A stretch of 26,835 nucleotides of DNA, from NCBI GenBank assembly GCA_021795255.1, contig JAJYPQ010000010.1, positions 1 to 26,835 of the forward strand. The letters run 5' to 3'. The position numbers and the translations under genes are program-made. Source of the stretch: Pseudomonadota bacterium. Lineage in GTDB: Bacteria > Pseudomonadota > Gammaproteobacteria > Acidiferrobacterales > Acidiferrobacteraceae. Of this stretch, positions 6,815 to 15,706 are shown piece after piece (position 1 is the stretch's first letter; every line of letters starts with the position of its first letter). The notes below the pieces were generated by a model. That model was not told where the DNA came from and did no database searches. It saw only the letters and a program-made list of their open reading frames with translations.

Positions 6815-7191
6815 CTCCCCAATGGGTTCTTGGTCGGTCTGTGAAAAGGAGGGCCGCTGACGTGACCCGGCGGCCCTGGCGCTACCGCGCCAGCTGTCGC
6901 GCGAAACACTATGCGGTCCTCGAGCATGCTGTGGCCGAGGACTTGGTGGGTTTTTCGGCAGCACGCTCACGACGGCGAGTTCGAGGCCATGCCCTTGCCG
7001 CGCGTGGGCAGGGATCCATATTAGAGAGGGGGAAGAAAACGCAGCTCAAGGGGCGGGCGCATGCTCACAAGCGCCGCTTGCCTCGTTTGTAAGTGCTGCG
7101 GCCCATCGCGGCCCTGCTTCCGGCCTTGCGCTACCGCGCGACCTTCGGCGGCCATGACGAGGACGGTAGCTTGCTCAGACGGCCGGTTTTT
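6815..7191. other. 377-base stretch without a supported gene; GC-rich hairpins
   Basis: No reading frame here has family likeness. GGGCCGC (6851-6857) pairs with GCGGCCC (6870-6876), and TGGCGC-TACC-GCGCCA (6877-6892) follows directly. A similar GCGCTACCGCGC core recurs near 7128-7139 next to another CGGCC. The stretch may be decayed accessory DNA or a pair of repeat-type hairpins. Confidence 0.4.
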
Positions 7192-7764
7192 CTAGGGCGC
7201 CGGGAACGGGTTTGCCTGTTCCCGCTCGATGTCCCAGCCGGCCAGTGTAACGGGACCGGTCGTGCGCGCGAAACTGAAGGCTCGGTAATAGCCTGACGCG
7301 TTAGCAAAGCCGATCGGGGTATAGGTGACGAGAGCCGGTACGCCGTTCATCATGGTAAGCGGCAGCCAGCGGCCGTTTTTATGGGTAAAGAACATCTCCT
7401 CGTCCATGCGATAATAGGGCTGCCAGCGATTGCCTAAAGGAAAATAGCGCACATCCACCAAACATAAGAGTTTCGGCTTGATCCGTCCTTGGATATAAAA
7501 TCTAATTATTCGGTCTGGCGGTTCGGCACCGCTTACAGTGGCGCCGGGGGCAATGGTCCAGCCCGAGACCGTGAGACCTTGAACCGGCGCTGCATACTGG
7601 CCGGATTGAGCGGGCACCGTCCAGTCAATGTTCTGCCCGTTATGGACGTGTTCAAGAACGAGCAGGGCTGGCGTTTGCCAGAGTCCCGGAACGAACCACA
7701 AAAGGCCCAAGGCTTGCCATCGGCTCCCGGGCGGGCGACAGAGGAAGCGCGTTATGGATCTCAT
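7192..7764 (-). CDS. Hypothetical protein with N-terminal hydrophobic segment
   Basis: I do not recognise this 190-residue protein. After a basic N terminus (MRSITRFLCRPPGSRW) comes a hydrophobic stretch of about 15-25 residues (ALGLLWFVPGLW and on), consistent with a signal anchor or uncleaved signal, then a soluble region rich in aromatic residues (VRYFPLGNRWQPYYRMDEE, YYRAFSFA) that looks beta-rich and periplasmic. The ATG at 7764 is the best start; a GTG at 7785 is also open, and neither has a strong ribosome-binding site. Its 5' end overlaps by 11 bases the start of a divergent small membrane protein gene. Good codon-like composition along its length makes it likely real. Confidence 0.6.
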   Translation of the reverse strand: MRSITRFLCRPPGSRWQALGLLWFVPGLWQTPALLVLEHVHNGQNIDWTVPAQSGQYAAPVQGLTVSGWTIAPGATVSGAEPPDRIIRFYIQGRIKPKLLCLVDVRYFPLGNRWQPYYRMDEEMFFTHKNGRWLPLTMMNGVPALVTYTPIGFANASGYYRAFSFARTTGPVTLAGWDIEREQANPFPAP

Positions 7765-7948
7765 GCTCGGTCTTATTTTTGGCACGATTGGTTCCGCCTA
7801 TTTCGTATACGGGCGCAAGCAGCGACATGGTCTTGCGCTTTTGAGTGGTGTCGCACTCATGGTTTTCCCGATGTTCGTTTCCCAGGCCGTATGGCTTACG
7901 CTCGGAAGTCTAGCCTTTATGGCGCTGCCCTTTTTTGTCTCGCTGTGA
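7754..7948 (+). CDS. Small two-helix membrane protein
   Basis: A 64-residue protein beginning MDLMLGLIFGTIGSAYFVYG with two or three hydrophobic helices separated by GRKQRHG and ending in MALPFFVSL. A GAGGAAG lies 6-7 bases before the ATG, a strong ribosome-binding site. Small proteins of this kind are common in gammaproteobacteria and are often labelled amino acid transport protein, a name without experimental support that I would not adopt. Both ends overlap genes on the other strand: 11 bases at its start and 32 at its end. The function is unknown. Confidence 0.65.
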   Translation: MDLMLGLIFGTIGSAYFVYGRKQRHGLALLSGVALMVFPMFVSQAVWLTLGSLAFMALPFFVSL

Positions 7949-8504
7949 CCCCGGCCTTTATGCGCGCGATGATGCGCAAAAGCGCCCGCTGCGGCGGATC
8001 ACCGATCACGGCTTGCACCCGCCCCTCCTGATCTTTATAGACGAGAAAAGGCACGCCGTTGCCGCGCACGGTATTTAATAAGCGCGCGTTGCGCACAAGA
8101 CCTGCGCCGACTTTAAAGGTTGCCCGCCTCGGTGTCACCGCCAGACCGCGCCCATCTCGATACCCGCTCTCGGCGCGCGCGAGCGCGATGCCGGGGTTCT
8201 TGGCCTCCAAAAGATGAGCGGCCTTGCCGAAGCTCGATAATTTAAGGATGCCGACCGGAAGCCACCCAACCTCTAGCCCTTTCGGTCCGATCAGCGGTTG
8301 GAGACTCTCGTATAACTCATGGCAATACGGGCAGTCGGGATCGAAAAAGACATAGAGACGTTTGGCCCCGACGCCTTCTGGAATCACCGCCGCTTCCTTG
8401 AGCCGCGCCCAGACTCCCGCGGGCTCCGTGCGGGCATAGGCGCTTTGACCGGACAACGCGACCGCGACCAAAAACAGCGCGATTCCTATTCCTCTTAACG
8501 GCAA
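7917..8504 (-). CDS. Periplasmic DsbC/DsbG-like thiol-disulfide protein
   Basis: Exported thioredoxin-fold protein likely to isomerise or reduce disulfides in the periplasm. The 195-residue product starts with a signal peptide (ending near residue 24, QSAYA) and carries CPYC at 58-61 in FFDPDCPYCHEL, with a cis-proline loop at NGVPFLVYK. The CPYC centre is typical of DsbG, but the N-terminal dimerisation domain of DsbC/DsbG is too short or missing here, so a monomeric or divergent family member is likely. The start is a TTG with GAGGGC about 8 bases upstream; no ATG is available in frame. It follows hemF by 30 bases on the same strand. The dsbD gene in this window could supply electrons. Confidence 0.8.
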   Translation of the reverse strand: MPLRGIGIALFLVAVALSGQSAYARTEPAGVWARLKEAAVIPEGVGAKRLYVFFDPDCPYCHELYESLQPLIGPKGLEVGWLPVGILKLSSFGKAAHLLEAKNPGIALARAESGYRDGRGLAVTPRRATFKVGAGLVRNARLLNTVRGNGVPFLVYKDQEGRVQAVIGDPPQRALLRIIARIKAGVTARQKRAAP

Positions 8505-8534
8505 CGACCAGCCCTCATCTCTAGAGTATAGGCC

Positions 8535-9446
8535 TTAGTCTGGCCAAGTGAGCCAGTTGCGGGGTTTGAGGTATATCTCATAAAGCGCGGCCTCCGGTGT
8601 GCCGGGCTCTGGGTGCCAGTTATAGCGGAAGCGCACCTCGGGCGGCAGTGACATCAGGATCGATTCGGTCCGACCCCCGGACTGGAGTCCAAAGAGTGTC
8701 CCGCGATCGTACACCAAGTTGAATTCGATGTAGCGTCCTCTCCGGTAGAGTTGAAAGTCGCGCTCCCGTTCGCCATAAGGCGTCTCTTTGCGTTTTTCAA
8801 CAATCGGTAAGTAGGCCTTCAAAAAGTGGTTGCCCACGCTCTGCACGAACGCAAAGTCGCGGGCGAAGTCGCCGCTATTAACATCATCGAAGAATAAGCC
8901 CCCGATACCGCGCGGCTCATTGCGGTGTTTGATAAAGAAATAGTCGTCGCACCATGCCTTGTAGCGTTCGTAACAGGTGCTTTCATAGTTCCGGCAGGCG
9001 TCGTGCGCAAGTGTGTGCCAGTGGCGAGCATCGGCACCGAAGCCGTAGTAGGGAGTCAGGTCGAACCCCCCTCCGAACCACCAGGTCACGGGCTCGGTAA
9101 GCGCCTCAAAGTAACGAAGATTGCAATGAGTCGTGGGCACATAAGGATTGCGCGGGTGGATCACAAGCGACAGACCCAGCGCGTGAAAGGCCGTGCCCTC
9201 GAGATCCGGACGCAGCTTGGTGGCAGACGGTGGCAGGCGCGCGCCGAAGACGTGCGAAAAATTCACGCCCGCCTGCTCAAATACCGCGCCCGTCAAGACC
9301 CGCGATCGGCCCCCGCCGCCCTCCGGCCGATCCCAGCACTCTTCAAGAAAGCTCTGGCCGTGGCCCTCAAGGGCCGCTACACGCTCGCAGATCTCATCTT
9401 GTAGCGAGCGCAGGTAGTTGGCGATTTCGTCCCGCCACGCGCTCAT
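8535..9446 (-). CDS. hemF: Oxygen-dependent coproporphyrinogen III oxidase
   Basis: Converts coproporphyrinogen III to protoporphyrinogen IX with molecular oxygen in haem synthesis, in the cytosol. The 303-residue product is full length and shows the family's conserved segments: [26 protein letters not shown], the [15 protein letters not shown] signature, [13 protein letters not shown], and [19 protein letters not shown] near the C terminus. Its ATG overlaps the tsaC stop (ATGA), so it is translationally coupled to it. The enzyme needs oxygen, which argues for an aerobic host. Confidence 0.97.
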   Translation of the reverse strand: MSAWRDEIANYLRSLQDEICERVAALEGHGQSFLEECWDRPEGGGGRSRVLTGAVFEQAGVNFSHVFGARLPPSATKLRPDLEGTAFHALGLSLVIHPRNPYVPTTHCNLRYFEALTEPVTWWFGGGFDLTPYYGFGADARHWHTLAHDACRNYESTCYERYKAWCDDYFFIKHRNEPRGIGGLFFDDVNSGDFARDFAFVQSVGNHFLKAYLPIVEKRKETPYGERERDFQLYRRGRYIEFNLVYDRGTLFGLQSGGRTESILMSLPPEVRFRYNWHPEPGTPEAALYEIYLKPRNWLTWPD

Positions 9447-10042
9447 GCTCGAATAGTGCGCCCGCTACGGGCATCCCGGATCGGGGTCGGTTTGGCCAAC
9501 GTTCCTATGCGTCCTACCAGAATCGCGTCCAAATCACGCCCAAATCGTCGGCACAGATCCCGATAGTGACGTGTGGGTTTTTGGTGGGCGCGATTGGCGC
9601 TGGTCGAAATCAGTGTGCCACCAGACAGACGCGCGAGTTGCGCCGCTTGGCTATGTGCCGTCACGCGCACGGCCACCGTAGTATGGCGGCCGCGCACGAT
9701 GGCAGGCAGCGCGGGGCGCGCCTCGACAAGCCAAGTGTGCGGACCAGGCCAGGTTGAAAGGACCCGCGCCGACAGTTCCTTCGTGTAGTACTGCAAGGCC
9801 TCGGCACGGTTCGCGATCAGGATAAGGCCTTTGGCGGCCGGCCGCCTTTTGAGGCGCAGAAGGCGTTGTACGGCGCGCCGATTGCGGGGGTCGCAACCAA
9901 GCCCGAAGCAGGCCTCGACGGCGTAGCCCACGACCCCGCCGCGGCGCACGATCGCGCTGACGTCCCGCAGGCTGCGTCGTAAACTCGGCCGAGCCCGTGA
10001 CTCCCGGCGGCGACAGGATCGCCCTGCCCCCGCCGCGATCAA
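9443..10042 (-). CDS. tsaC: Threonylcarbamoyl-AMP synthase (YrdC/Sua5 domain)
   Basis: Makes threonylcarbamoyl-AMP from threonine, bicarbonate and ATP for the t6A37 modification of ANN-decoding tRNAs. About 199 residues: a YrdC domain with [33 protein letters not shown], the [11 protein letters not shown] segment and TSANRAH near the end. The usual YPTE is here YAVE, a small departure from the typical motif. The TTG at 10042 overlaps the purD stop (TTGA) and gives an N terminus some 25 residues longer and more arginine-rich than usual; no other canonical start lies between it and the domain except GTG codons in the domain's first strand. Coupled to purD and hemF by overlaps. Confidence 0.88.
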   Translation of the reverse strand: MIAAGAGRSCRRRESRARPSLRRSLRDVSAIVRRGGVVGYAVEACFGLGCDPRNRRAVQRLLRLKRRPAAKGLILIANRAEALQYYTKELSARVLSTWPGPHTWLVEARPALPAIVRGRHTTVAVRVTAHSQAAQLARLSGGTLISTSANRAHQKPTRHYRDLCRRFGRDLDAILVGRIGTLAKPTPIRDARSGRTIRA

Positions 10043-11310
10043 GAACCACCACCAAAACGTTGACCGATATCCCGACGATAGAGGGCACCGGGAAAGCCTA
10101 TGGTCCGAACGCGTTGATAGGCACGGTCCCGCGCCTGCTCCATGGTGTCCCCGAGGCTTGTGACCCCAAGCACGCGCCCGCCGCAAGAGACGATCCGCCC
10201 ATTTTCGGCGCGGGTCCCGCCATGAAAGACACGAGTGTCCGAATCCTCATGATCAAGCCCCGTGATCTCATCGCCTTCACGGACCGGCCCCGGATAGCCG
10301 GGGGCCGCCAACACCACGCACAGCGCGGGGTGCGGATCGAATTCCACAAGTTCTTCGGACAAGCGGCCCGAGAAGGTCGCTTCAATAAGCGCCACGAGGT
10401 CGGATTTGAGACGCATCATCAAGGGCTGAGTCTCGGGATCTCCGAACCGGCAGTTAAACTCGAGGACCTTGGGTCCAACGTCTGTGATCATGAGGCCTGC
10501 GTACAAAAAACCTCGGTAGTGATGGCCGTCGGCGGCAAGTCCACGCAAAGTCGGCTCGATAATAGTCCGGCGTATCGTCCCTTCCAGGTCCGCTGTCACA
10601 GCCGATGCCGGCGAAAACGCGCCCATGCCGCCGGTGTTCGGTCCTTGGTCGCCGTCATCCCGGCGCTTATGGTCTTCGGATGTGGGGAAGGCCACATAAC
10701 GCAGCCCGTCGGCAAGCACGATGAAACTCGCCTCCACGCCCGTAAGGCGCTCTTCGATAACAATCTTTGCGCCAGCCGCGCCAAAGGCCCCGGCCAGCAT
10801 GCTCGCTGCCGCCGCGTTCGCCGCCGCCGAATCGTCAGCGACGACGACCCCTTTGCCAGCGGCTAGCCCGTCGGCCTTGACGACTTGAGGGCCGGGATGA
10901 TCAGCGAGATAACGCTGGGCGGTTTTCAGGTCGGTAAAGCTGTGGTAACCCGCGGTGGGAATGCCATGACGGGCGAGGAAGGCCTTCGCATGGCTTTTGG
11001 AACCCTCAAGCTGTGCGGCGGCCGCCGTAGGTCCGAGACAGAGGAGCCCTTCGTCTTCGAACCGATCGACGATGCCCGCGACCAGCGGCGCCTCCGGTCC
11101 GACGACAGTGAAGGCCACGCCCTCCTTTTTGGCCGCCGCTACAAGCCCGTCGAAGTCGTCTATGGCCAAGGGGAGGTTGCGGGTCTTCGCTTCCAAGGCC
11201 GTGCCAGCGTTCCCGGGTGCTACCAGAACCTCAGAGACGCGTGGCGAGCAGGCGATTTTCCACGCCAGCGCATGTTCCCGTCCGCCCGAGCCCACGATCA
11301 TAATTTTCAT
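10039..11310 (-). CDS. purD: Phosphoribosylamine-glycine ligase
   Basis: ATP-grasp enzyme that joins glycine to phosphoribosylamine, second step of purine synthesis. The 423-residue product begins [18 protein letters not shown], contains [16 protein letters not shown] (ATP-grasp), [20 protein letters not shown] and [13 protein letters not shown], all characteristic. The ATG at 11310 gives the exact family N terminus. It lies 2 bases after the purH stop, and its own stop overlaps the tsaC start. Full length and intact. Confidence 0.97.
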   Translation of the reverse strand: MKIMIVGSGGREHALAWKIACSPRVSEVLVAPGNAGTALEAKTRNLPLAIDDFDGLVAAAKKEGVAFTVVGPEAPLVAGIVDRFEDEGLLCLGPTAAAAQLEGSKSHAKAFLARHGIPTAGYHSFTDLKTAQRYLADHPGPQVVKADGLAAGKGVVVADDSAAANAAAASMLAGAFGAAGAKIVIEERLTGVEASFIVLADGLRYVAFPTSEDHKRRDDGDQGPNTGGMGAFSPASAVTADLEGTIRRTIIEPTLRGLAADGHHYRGFLYAGLMITDVGPKVLEFNCRFGDPETQPLMMRLKSDLVALIEATFSGRLSEELVEFDPHPALCVVLAAPGYPGPVREGDEITGLDHEDSDTRVFHGGTRAENGRIVSCGGRVLGVTSLGDTMEQARDRAYQRVRTIGFPGALYRRDIGQRFGGGS

Positions 11311-11312
11311 GG

Positions 11313-12860
11313 TCAATGCCGAAAGTGGCGGCGGCCGGTAAAGACCATCGCGATGTCGTGCTCACAGGCGGCCGCGATCACTTCGGGGTCGCGTACCGAG
11401 CCGCCAGGCTGAATAACTGCGGTCACGCCGGCCTTGGCGGCGCTATCAAGGCCATCCCGAAACGGAAAATAGGCGTCCGATGCCATGACTGTGCCGACTA
11501 CGGAAAGCCCCGCCTCCTGAGCCTTCCAGACCGCCACGCGCGCGCTGTCGACGCGGCTCATTTGCCCGGCGCCTATGCCTATCGTCCGTCCATCGCGCGC
11601 GAACACGATCGCATTGGATTTGACGAACTGGGCGATGCGCCAGGCGAACACGAGGTCGCGCTGTTCATCCGCGCGCGGCGCGCGTTTGCTGACCAAGGTC
11701 AGCGCGATTTCGGTCTCCGGGGTATCGCGGTCCTGCACCAAAAGGCCTCCGCTCACGCGCCGATAATCGAGGCTGTTGTGCATGGCCTGGTTCATGCTGA
11801 CGACCAGGACTCGTATATTGGGCTTTCCGGCGAGAAGTCGTGCGGCCCCGGTGCTCACTTCGGGGCTTATGATCACTTCGACAAATTGCCTGCTGAGGAT
11901 GGCGGAGGCTGTCTCTTCATCGAGGGCCCGGTTGAAGGCGATGATGCCCCCGAATGCCGATGTCGGGTCTGTGGCATAGGCCCGTTCGTAGGCCTCACGG
12001 ATATCGGCCCCCAGGGCCCCGCCGCAGGGGTTCGCGTGCTTTACGATGATGCAGGCCGGTTCCGCGAAGGCGCGTACGCATTCCAAGGCGGCATCGGCAT
12101 CGGTCATATTGTTAAACGAAAGCTCTTTGCCCTGGATCTTGGAGGCCTGGGCGATTGACGCGACGCTTGCCCCCGGCTCCTCGTAAAAGGCCGCCCGTTG
12201 GTGGGGGTTTTCCCCATAGCGCATGGAGAAGCGCTTCGTAAACGACAGCCGTAGAATATCCGGAAACTCGTCTGCCGCCTCGCTCGCGCCACTCAAGTAG
12301 CGGGCTATGAGGCCATCGTAGCGGGACGTATGGGCAAAGACCTTGGCCGCGAGTCGGCGGCGGATCTCGGGCGTGATGGGCGTCTCGCCGCTCAGGGCTT
12401 TGATCACGAGGGTATAGTCGCTGCTGTCGACGATCGGGATCACGTAGTTGTGGTTCTTGGCCGCCGACCGCAACATGGCCGGTCCCCCAATATCGATTTG
12501 CTCAACGGCCTCCTCGAATGACGTCTGTGGGTCCTGGCTCGTGCGTTCGAAGGGGTAGAGGTTGACGACCAAAAGGTCTATGCCCTCGATCCCCGCCGCA
12601 TGCATCGCTTTTTGATCGCTGGGTCGATTCGGTCGTCCTAAAAGCCCCCCGTGGATGCGTGGGTGCAGGGTCTTCAGGCGCCCGTCGAGCATTTCCGGAA
12701 AGCCCGTGTAGGTTGCCACGTCGGTAACCGGAATGTCTGCCGACACCAACAATGCGGCGGTTCCTCCGGTGGAGAGGATCTCGACGCGAGCGGCCGTAAG
12801 CGCCCGCGCAAGATCGATGATGCCAGTCTTATCCGACACGCTAATAAGGGCTTTTTTCAT
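11313..12860 (-). CDS. purH: Bifunctional AICAR formyltransferase/IMP cyclohydrolase
   Basis: Catalyses the last two steps of IMP synthesis. The 515-residue product has the N-terminal cyclohydrolase (MGS-like) domain ([54 protein letters not shown]) and the C-terminal transformylase domain with the KHANPCG motif, FGGIIAFN, and [14 protein letters not shown], ending in PGGSVRD and the usual HFRH. Its ATG overlaps the fis stop (ATGA). The fis-purH-purD order is seen in other gammaproteobacteria. Confidence 0.97.
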   Translation of the reverse strand: MKKALISVSDKTGIIDLARALTAARVEILSTGGTAALLVSADIPVTDVATYTGFPEMLDGRLKTLHPRIHGGLLGRPNRPSDQKAMHAAGIEGIDLLVVNLYPFERTSQDPQTSFEEAVEQIDIGGPAMLRSAAKNHNYVIPIVDSSDYTLVIKALSGETPITPEIRRRLAAKVFAHTSRYDGLIARYLSGASEAADEFPDILRLSFTKRFSMRYGENPHQRAAFYEEPGASVASIAQASKIQGKELSFNNMTDADAALECVRAFAEPACIIVKHANPCGGALGADIREAYERAYATDPTSAFGGIIAFNRALDEETASAILSRQFVEVIISPEVSTGAARLLAGKPNIRVLVVSMNQAMHNSLDYRRVSGGLLVQDRDTPETEIALTLVSKRAPRADEQRDLVFAWRIAQFVKSNAIVFARDGRTIGIGAGQMSRVDSARVAVWKAQEAGLSVVGTVMASDAYFPFRDGLDSAAKAGVTAVIQPGGSVRDPEVIAAACEHDIAMVFTGRRHFRH

Positions 12861-13162
12861 GGAAGATTTTCGCTGGATAAGGAGGAAAGAGTTTCCGAAC
12901 GCCCATTAAGGCCGTAGGCCAATAGCTTCTTTCTGAGCGTATTGCGGTTGATGCCAAGGATCTTAGCCGCCTGGCATTGGTTGTAGTTGACGTGGCGCAT
13001 GACTGCCTCGACGAGCGGGGCCTCGACTTGGGCCATGACCTGCTCATACAAGGCCGTACCCGGGCACTGGCCATGGAGATCCTTAAAGTAACGCTCGATG
13101 GCATGGCGCACGCAGTTGGCGAGCGGGCCCTGGCCGGTCTTGACATGCGAGTCGTCGGTCAT
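12857..13162 (-). CDS. fis: Nucleoid-associated regulator Fis
   Basis: Small DNA-bending protein that activates rRNA and tRNA promoters and shapes the nucleoid during fast growth. The 101-residue product is close to the usual 98 residues. The C-terminal half holds the helix-turn-helix, YNQCQAAKILGINRNTLRKK, followed by LLAYGLN. The N-terminal segment is variable, as in other non-enteric Fis proteins. Start overlaps the dusB stop and stop overlaps the purH start, both as ATGA. The dusB-fis pair is a hallmark of gammaproteobacteria and supports the taxonomic reading. Confidence 0.96.
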   Translation of the reverse strand: MTDDSHVKTGQGPLANCVRHAIERYFKDLHGQCPGTALYEQVMAQVEAPLVEAVMRHVNYNQCQAAKILGINRNTLRKKLLAYGLNGRSETLSSLSSENLP

Positions 13163-14139
13163 GCCGCCAGTCCTTCAAAGCTGTGGATAAAGAAAGTTTC
13201 CAAAAGACGTTTCTGTTCCAAGATCGTTTCGGCTTGGTTGATCGTATGCCGAAAACTGGCCCCGCCGTGTAGACCTTTGCTGTACCAGCCGATGTGTTTG
13301 CGTGCCACACGTACGCCGGTGTGCTCTCCGTAGAACGCATAAAGCGTCTCGAGGTGACCCATAAGTACGCGGTAAAGTTCTTCGCGGCTTGGGGGAGGGA
13401 GCTTCTCCCCGGTCTTTAAAAAGTGGTCGATCTCGCGGAAGATCCACGGCCGCCCCTGGGCCGCGCGCCCAATCATAAGGCCATCGGCGCCCGTTACGTC
13501 GAGGACCATCTTGGCCTTTTCCGGGCTATCAATGTCTCCATTCGCAATCACCGGAATCTTGACGGCGGCCTTTATCGCGGCGATGGTCTCGTATTCCGCC
13601 GCGCCCTCGAAGAAGCAAGACCGCGTGCGCCCGTGGACCGCGAGCAAGGCCACGCCGCACGCCTCGGCTAGCTCGGCAATGGCCACGCCGTTGCGGTGGT
13701 CCCGGTCCCAGCCGGTGCGAATCTTGAGAGTAACCGGGACATCGACGGCTCGAACGACCGCTAACAGCAGCCGCTCGACTAAGCTCGGGTCCCGTAACAA
13801 GGCCGACCCGGCCATGACGTTGCAGACCTTCTTCGCGGGGCAGCCCATATTGATGTCGATAATCTGAGCGCCGTGGTCCACGTTGTAGCGGGCCGCTTGT
13901 GCCAACATGGCGGGTTCTGCGCCAGCGATCTGTATCGACTTGGGTTCTGGCTCACCGGCGTGGTCGGCGCGCCGGCGGGTCTTCTCGGAGCCGTAGAGCA
14001 AGGAGTTCGAGGCCACCATTTCCGATACCGCCATCCCAGCGCCAAGCTGCCGGCAGAGCACGCGAAAGGGCCGATCTGTAACCCCGGCCATGGGGGCCAC
14101 GAAAAGCGTGTTTTTGAGGCTGTAAGGTCCGATGCGCAT
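13159..14139 (-). CDS. dusB: tRNA-dihydrouridine synthase B
   Basis: FMN-dependent enzyme that reduces uridine to dihydrouridine in the D loop of tRNA. The 326-residue product begins MRIGPYSLKNTLFVAPMAGV and contains the catalytic cysteine segment INMGCPAKKVCN, KIRTGWD, VHGRTR, ANGDI and GADGLMIGRAAQG for FMN binding, in the order expected of a TIM-barrel DusB. It is the first gene of the coupled run to hemF; a 55-base gap separates it from the zinc-ribbon gene upstream. Confidence 0.97.
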   Translation of the reverse strand: MRIGPYSLKNTLFVAPMAGVTDRPFRVLCRQLGAGMAVSEMVASNSLLYGSEKTRRRADHAGEPEPKSIQIAGAEPAMLAQAARYNVDHGAQIIDINMGCPAKKVCNVMAGSALLRDPSLVERLLLAVVRAVDVPVTLKIRTGWDRDHRNGVAIAELAEACGVALLAVHGRTRSCFFEGAAEYETIAAIKAAVKIPVIANGDIDSPEKAKMVLDVTGADGLMIGRAAQGRPWIFREIDHFLKTGEKLPPPSREELYRVLMGHLETLYAFYGEHTGVRVARKHIGWYSKGLHGGASFRHTINQAETILEQKRLLETFFIHSFEGLAA

Positions 14140-14162
14140 GAGTCGTGTCCGGGAAGGCGACC

Positions 14163-14168
14163 ATCATA
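14163..14168 (-). promoter_or_regulatory. Candidate -10 box for the dusB-fis-purHD run
   Basis: TATGAT on the minus strand lies 23 bases upstream of the dusB start, followed by a GC-rich segment of the kind found in stringently controlled promoters. No good -35 box is seen 16-18 bases upstream, so this is weak; the genes may also be read through from prmA. Confidence 0.3.
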
Positions 14169-14194
14169 CCGAGAAATCCCGGCAACGGGGAGGC

Positions 14195-14833
14195 CTATCC
14201 TTGACGGGTCGGAAATAAGGCCAATCGGTAACCTGATGCGTTCGCAGGGATCTGGAGCAAGAGCTGTACTCGCGCTGCCTTTTGCGGCCCTAGGCTCGTC
14301 CGGGGGCGGCGGAGATACGCTTGTCCGCCATAGTTGGCGCGGGCGAGAATCACATGGGATGGCCCGAGGAGAGTGATGGACAAAAGCGGCAAAGACTGGC
14401 GAAAAGGGGCCTCATTGATGAGTTCCGCGCGAATATGGAGAAGACCCCTTTTAGCCCCCAGGTCCACTTGCGGATGGCCAAGGCGATAATCCCCTAGGGC
14501 CGTGGGATGACGGAGGCGACAACGTCCCTGTCCGCACAAGGCGCGGACGGCGGGGCGCATGAAGCCAAGACTCGCGATACGGGTGCGTGTCATATAGAGG
14601 GTCTGGGTCGCCAGCGTTAAGGTCAGAAGGGCTGCGAGCGAGACAAGCGGCCAGCGCCTGCGGGGGCGGGAGGCGGGAGGCGCGTTTGTGGTGGTGCCTT
14701 CGTTGATACGGTAGACATCAGCCTGAAACACCGCGCCGCACTGCCCGCAACGGACTGCACCGCCGCAGGCATCCAGCCCCTCCTCGTCAAGGCGAAACAG
14801 TGTGCGACAGGAGGGGCATTGCGTAAGAATCAT
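14195..14833 (-). CDS. Zinc-ribbon membrane protein with DUF3426-type C-terminal domain
   Basis: A 212-residue protein with an N-terminal zinc ribbon of the MJ0042 type (CPSC at 6-9, CGQC at 29-32), a linker rich in Pro and Arg, one transmembrane helix at about 61-80, and an extracytoplasmic C-terminal domain whose ending (QIPANASGYRLALFPTRQG) matches the DUF3426 pattern. Its function is unknown. Its start overlaps the prmA stop (ATGA), so it is coupled to prmA, and dusB follows 55 bases later. Such a gene beside prmA is common in this class. Confidence 0.85.
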   Translation of the reverse strand: MILTQCPSCRTLFRLDEEGLDACGGAVRCGQCGAVFQADVYRINEGTTTNAPPASRPRRRWPLVSLAALLTLTLATQTLYMTRTRIASLGFMRPAVRALCGQGRCRLRHPTALGDYRLGHPQVDLGAKRGLLHIRAELINEAPFRQSLPLLSITLLGPSHVILARANYGGQAYLRRPRTSLGPQKAARVQLLLQIPANASGYRLALFPTRQG

Positions 14834-15696
14834 CCCAGCCCGCCTTCAAGGAGACACCAGTCCTCGTCGGTTTTAAGCGTCAAATCAAACTCGGGAAAGG
14901 CGCTCCGGACGCGCTCTACTTGGTCTTCGAGGATACCCGACAAGGCCAGACGCCCGCCGGGCGTTAACGCCCGGCAAAGGCTAGCCTTATGCGCGATCAG
15001 CGGCTCCGCCAGAATATTGGCCACCACAAGATCAAACCGTTTGTCGGCCGGAAGTGGGGGAAACCGCGTCTCTATACGGCCCCCTACGCCGTTGCGCGCG
15101 GCATTATGCTGCGCCGACTCGAGGGCGAGCGGGTCGACGTCGATGGCCAGGGCGTGTGCGGCGCCGAGCCGTAAGGCAGCAATGGCGAGAATGCCCGACC
15201 CGCAGCCGAAGTCCAACACGGTCATGTTAGCGGCATCGCGTTCTTTCAGGGACTGGTAGAGCCATTGCAAGCACAGGCGGGTCGTAGGATGCGTGCCAGT
15301 GCCGAAGGCGAGCCCTGGATCGAGGTGAATAGCGCAGTGTTCGGCCGGTGCCTCTCTGTCGTTTGGGTAAATCCAGAGATCGTCAAGGATAGCGAAGGGC
15401 TGCCAAGCCAAGCGCATGAGGCTCTCCCAGCCCTCATCGGCCACAGTCCTCATGCCAATGTCGACGCCTTCTTCCTGTAATATGTGGACCGCAAAATCGG
15501 CCGCTGCCTGACTCAAAAAAAACGCCACCACGCTGGTCTTTGGCCAATAGCGCGGTTCACCCGCAAGCCCCTCGTCGTAGAGGGCGGGGCCGCCTGCCTC
15601 CTCGAAACGCAAGGCGTATGCGCCGCCGGCTTCGAGCAACTGGCCTATGACATCGGCCCGTGTTCCGGGAACTGTCAGGGTGAGTTCAAGGCTCAG
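14830..15696 (-). CDS. prmA: Ribosomal protein L11 methyltransferase (probable CTG start)
   Basis: Trimethylates ribosomal protein L11 using S-adenosylmethionine. The C-terminal methyltransferase domain shows VLDFGCGSGILAIAALRLGA, DVDPLAL, and VVANILAEPL; the N-terminal substrate-recognition domain precedes it. The first ATG/GTG/TTG in frame is TTG at 15639, which would cut off the first strand of that domain. Residues just upstream (LSLELTLTVPGTRADVIGQ) match the family, and no canonical start precedes them in frame before a stop. A CTG at 15696 has a GAGGA exactly placed 7 bases upstream and gives 288 residues, the usual size, so I choose it. Coupled upstream to accC and downstream to the zinc-ribbon gene. 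Confidence 0.88.
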   Translation of the reverse strand: MSLELTLTVPGTRADVIGQLLEAGGAYALRFEEAGGPALYDEGLAGEPRYWPKTSVVAFFLSQAAADFAVHILQEEGVDIGMRTVADEGWESLMRLAWQPFAILDDLWIYPNDREAPAEHCAIHLDPGLAFGTGTHPTTRLCLQWLYQSLKERDAANMTVLDFGCGSGILAIAALRLGAAHALAIDVDPLALESAQHNAARNGVGGRIETRFPPLPADKRFDLVVANILAEPLIAHKASLCRALTPGGRLALSGILEDQVERVRSAFPEFDLTLKTDEDWCLLEGGLG

Positions 15697-15706
15697 GGCC
15701 GGATCC

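Noticed and set aside
9997..10866. Plus-strand open frame of 289 residues opposite purD
   Set aside because: Antisense to conserved ATP-grasp sequence; composition not protein-like.
11316..12158. Plus-strand open frame of 280 residues opposite purH
   Set aside because: Antisense to the transformylase domain of purH, with no motif or ribosome-binding site of its own.
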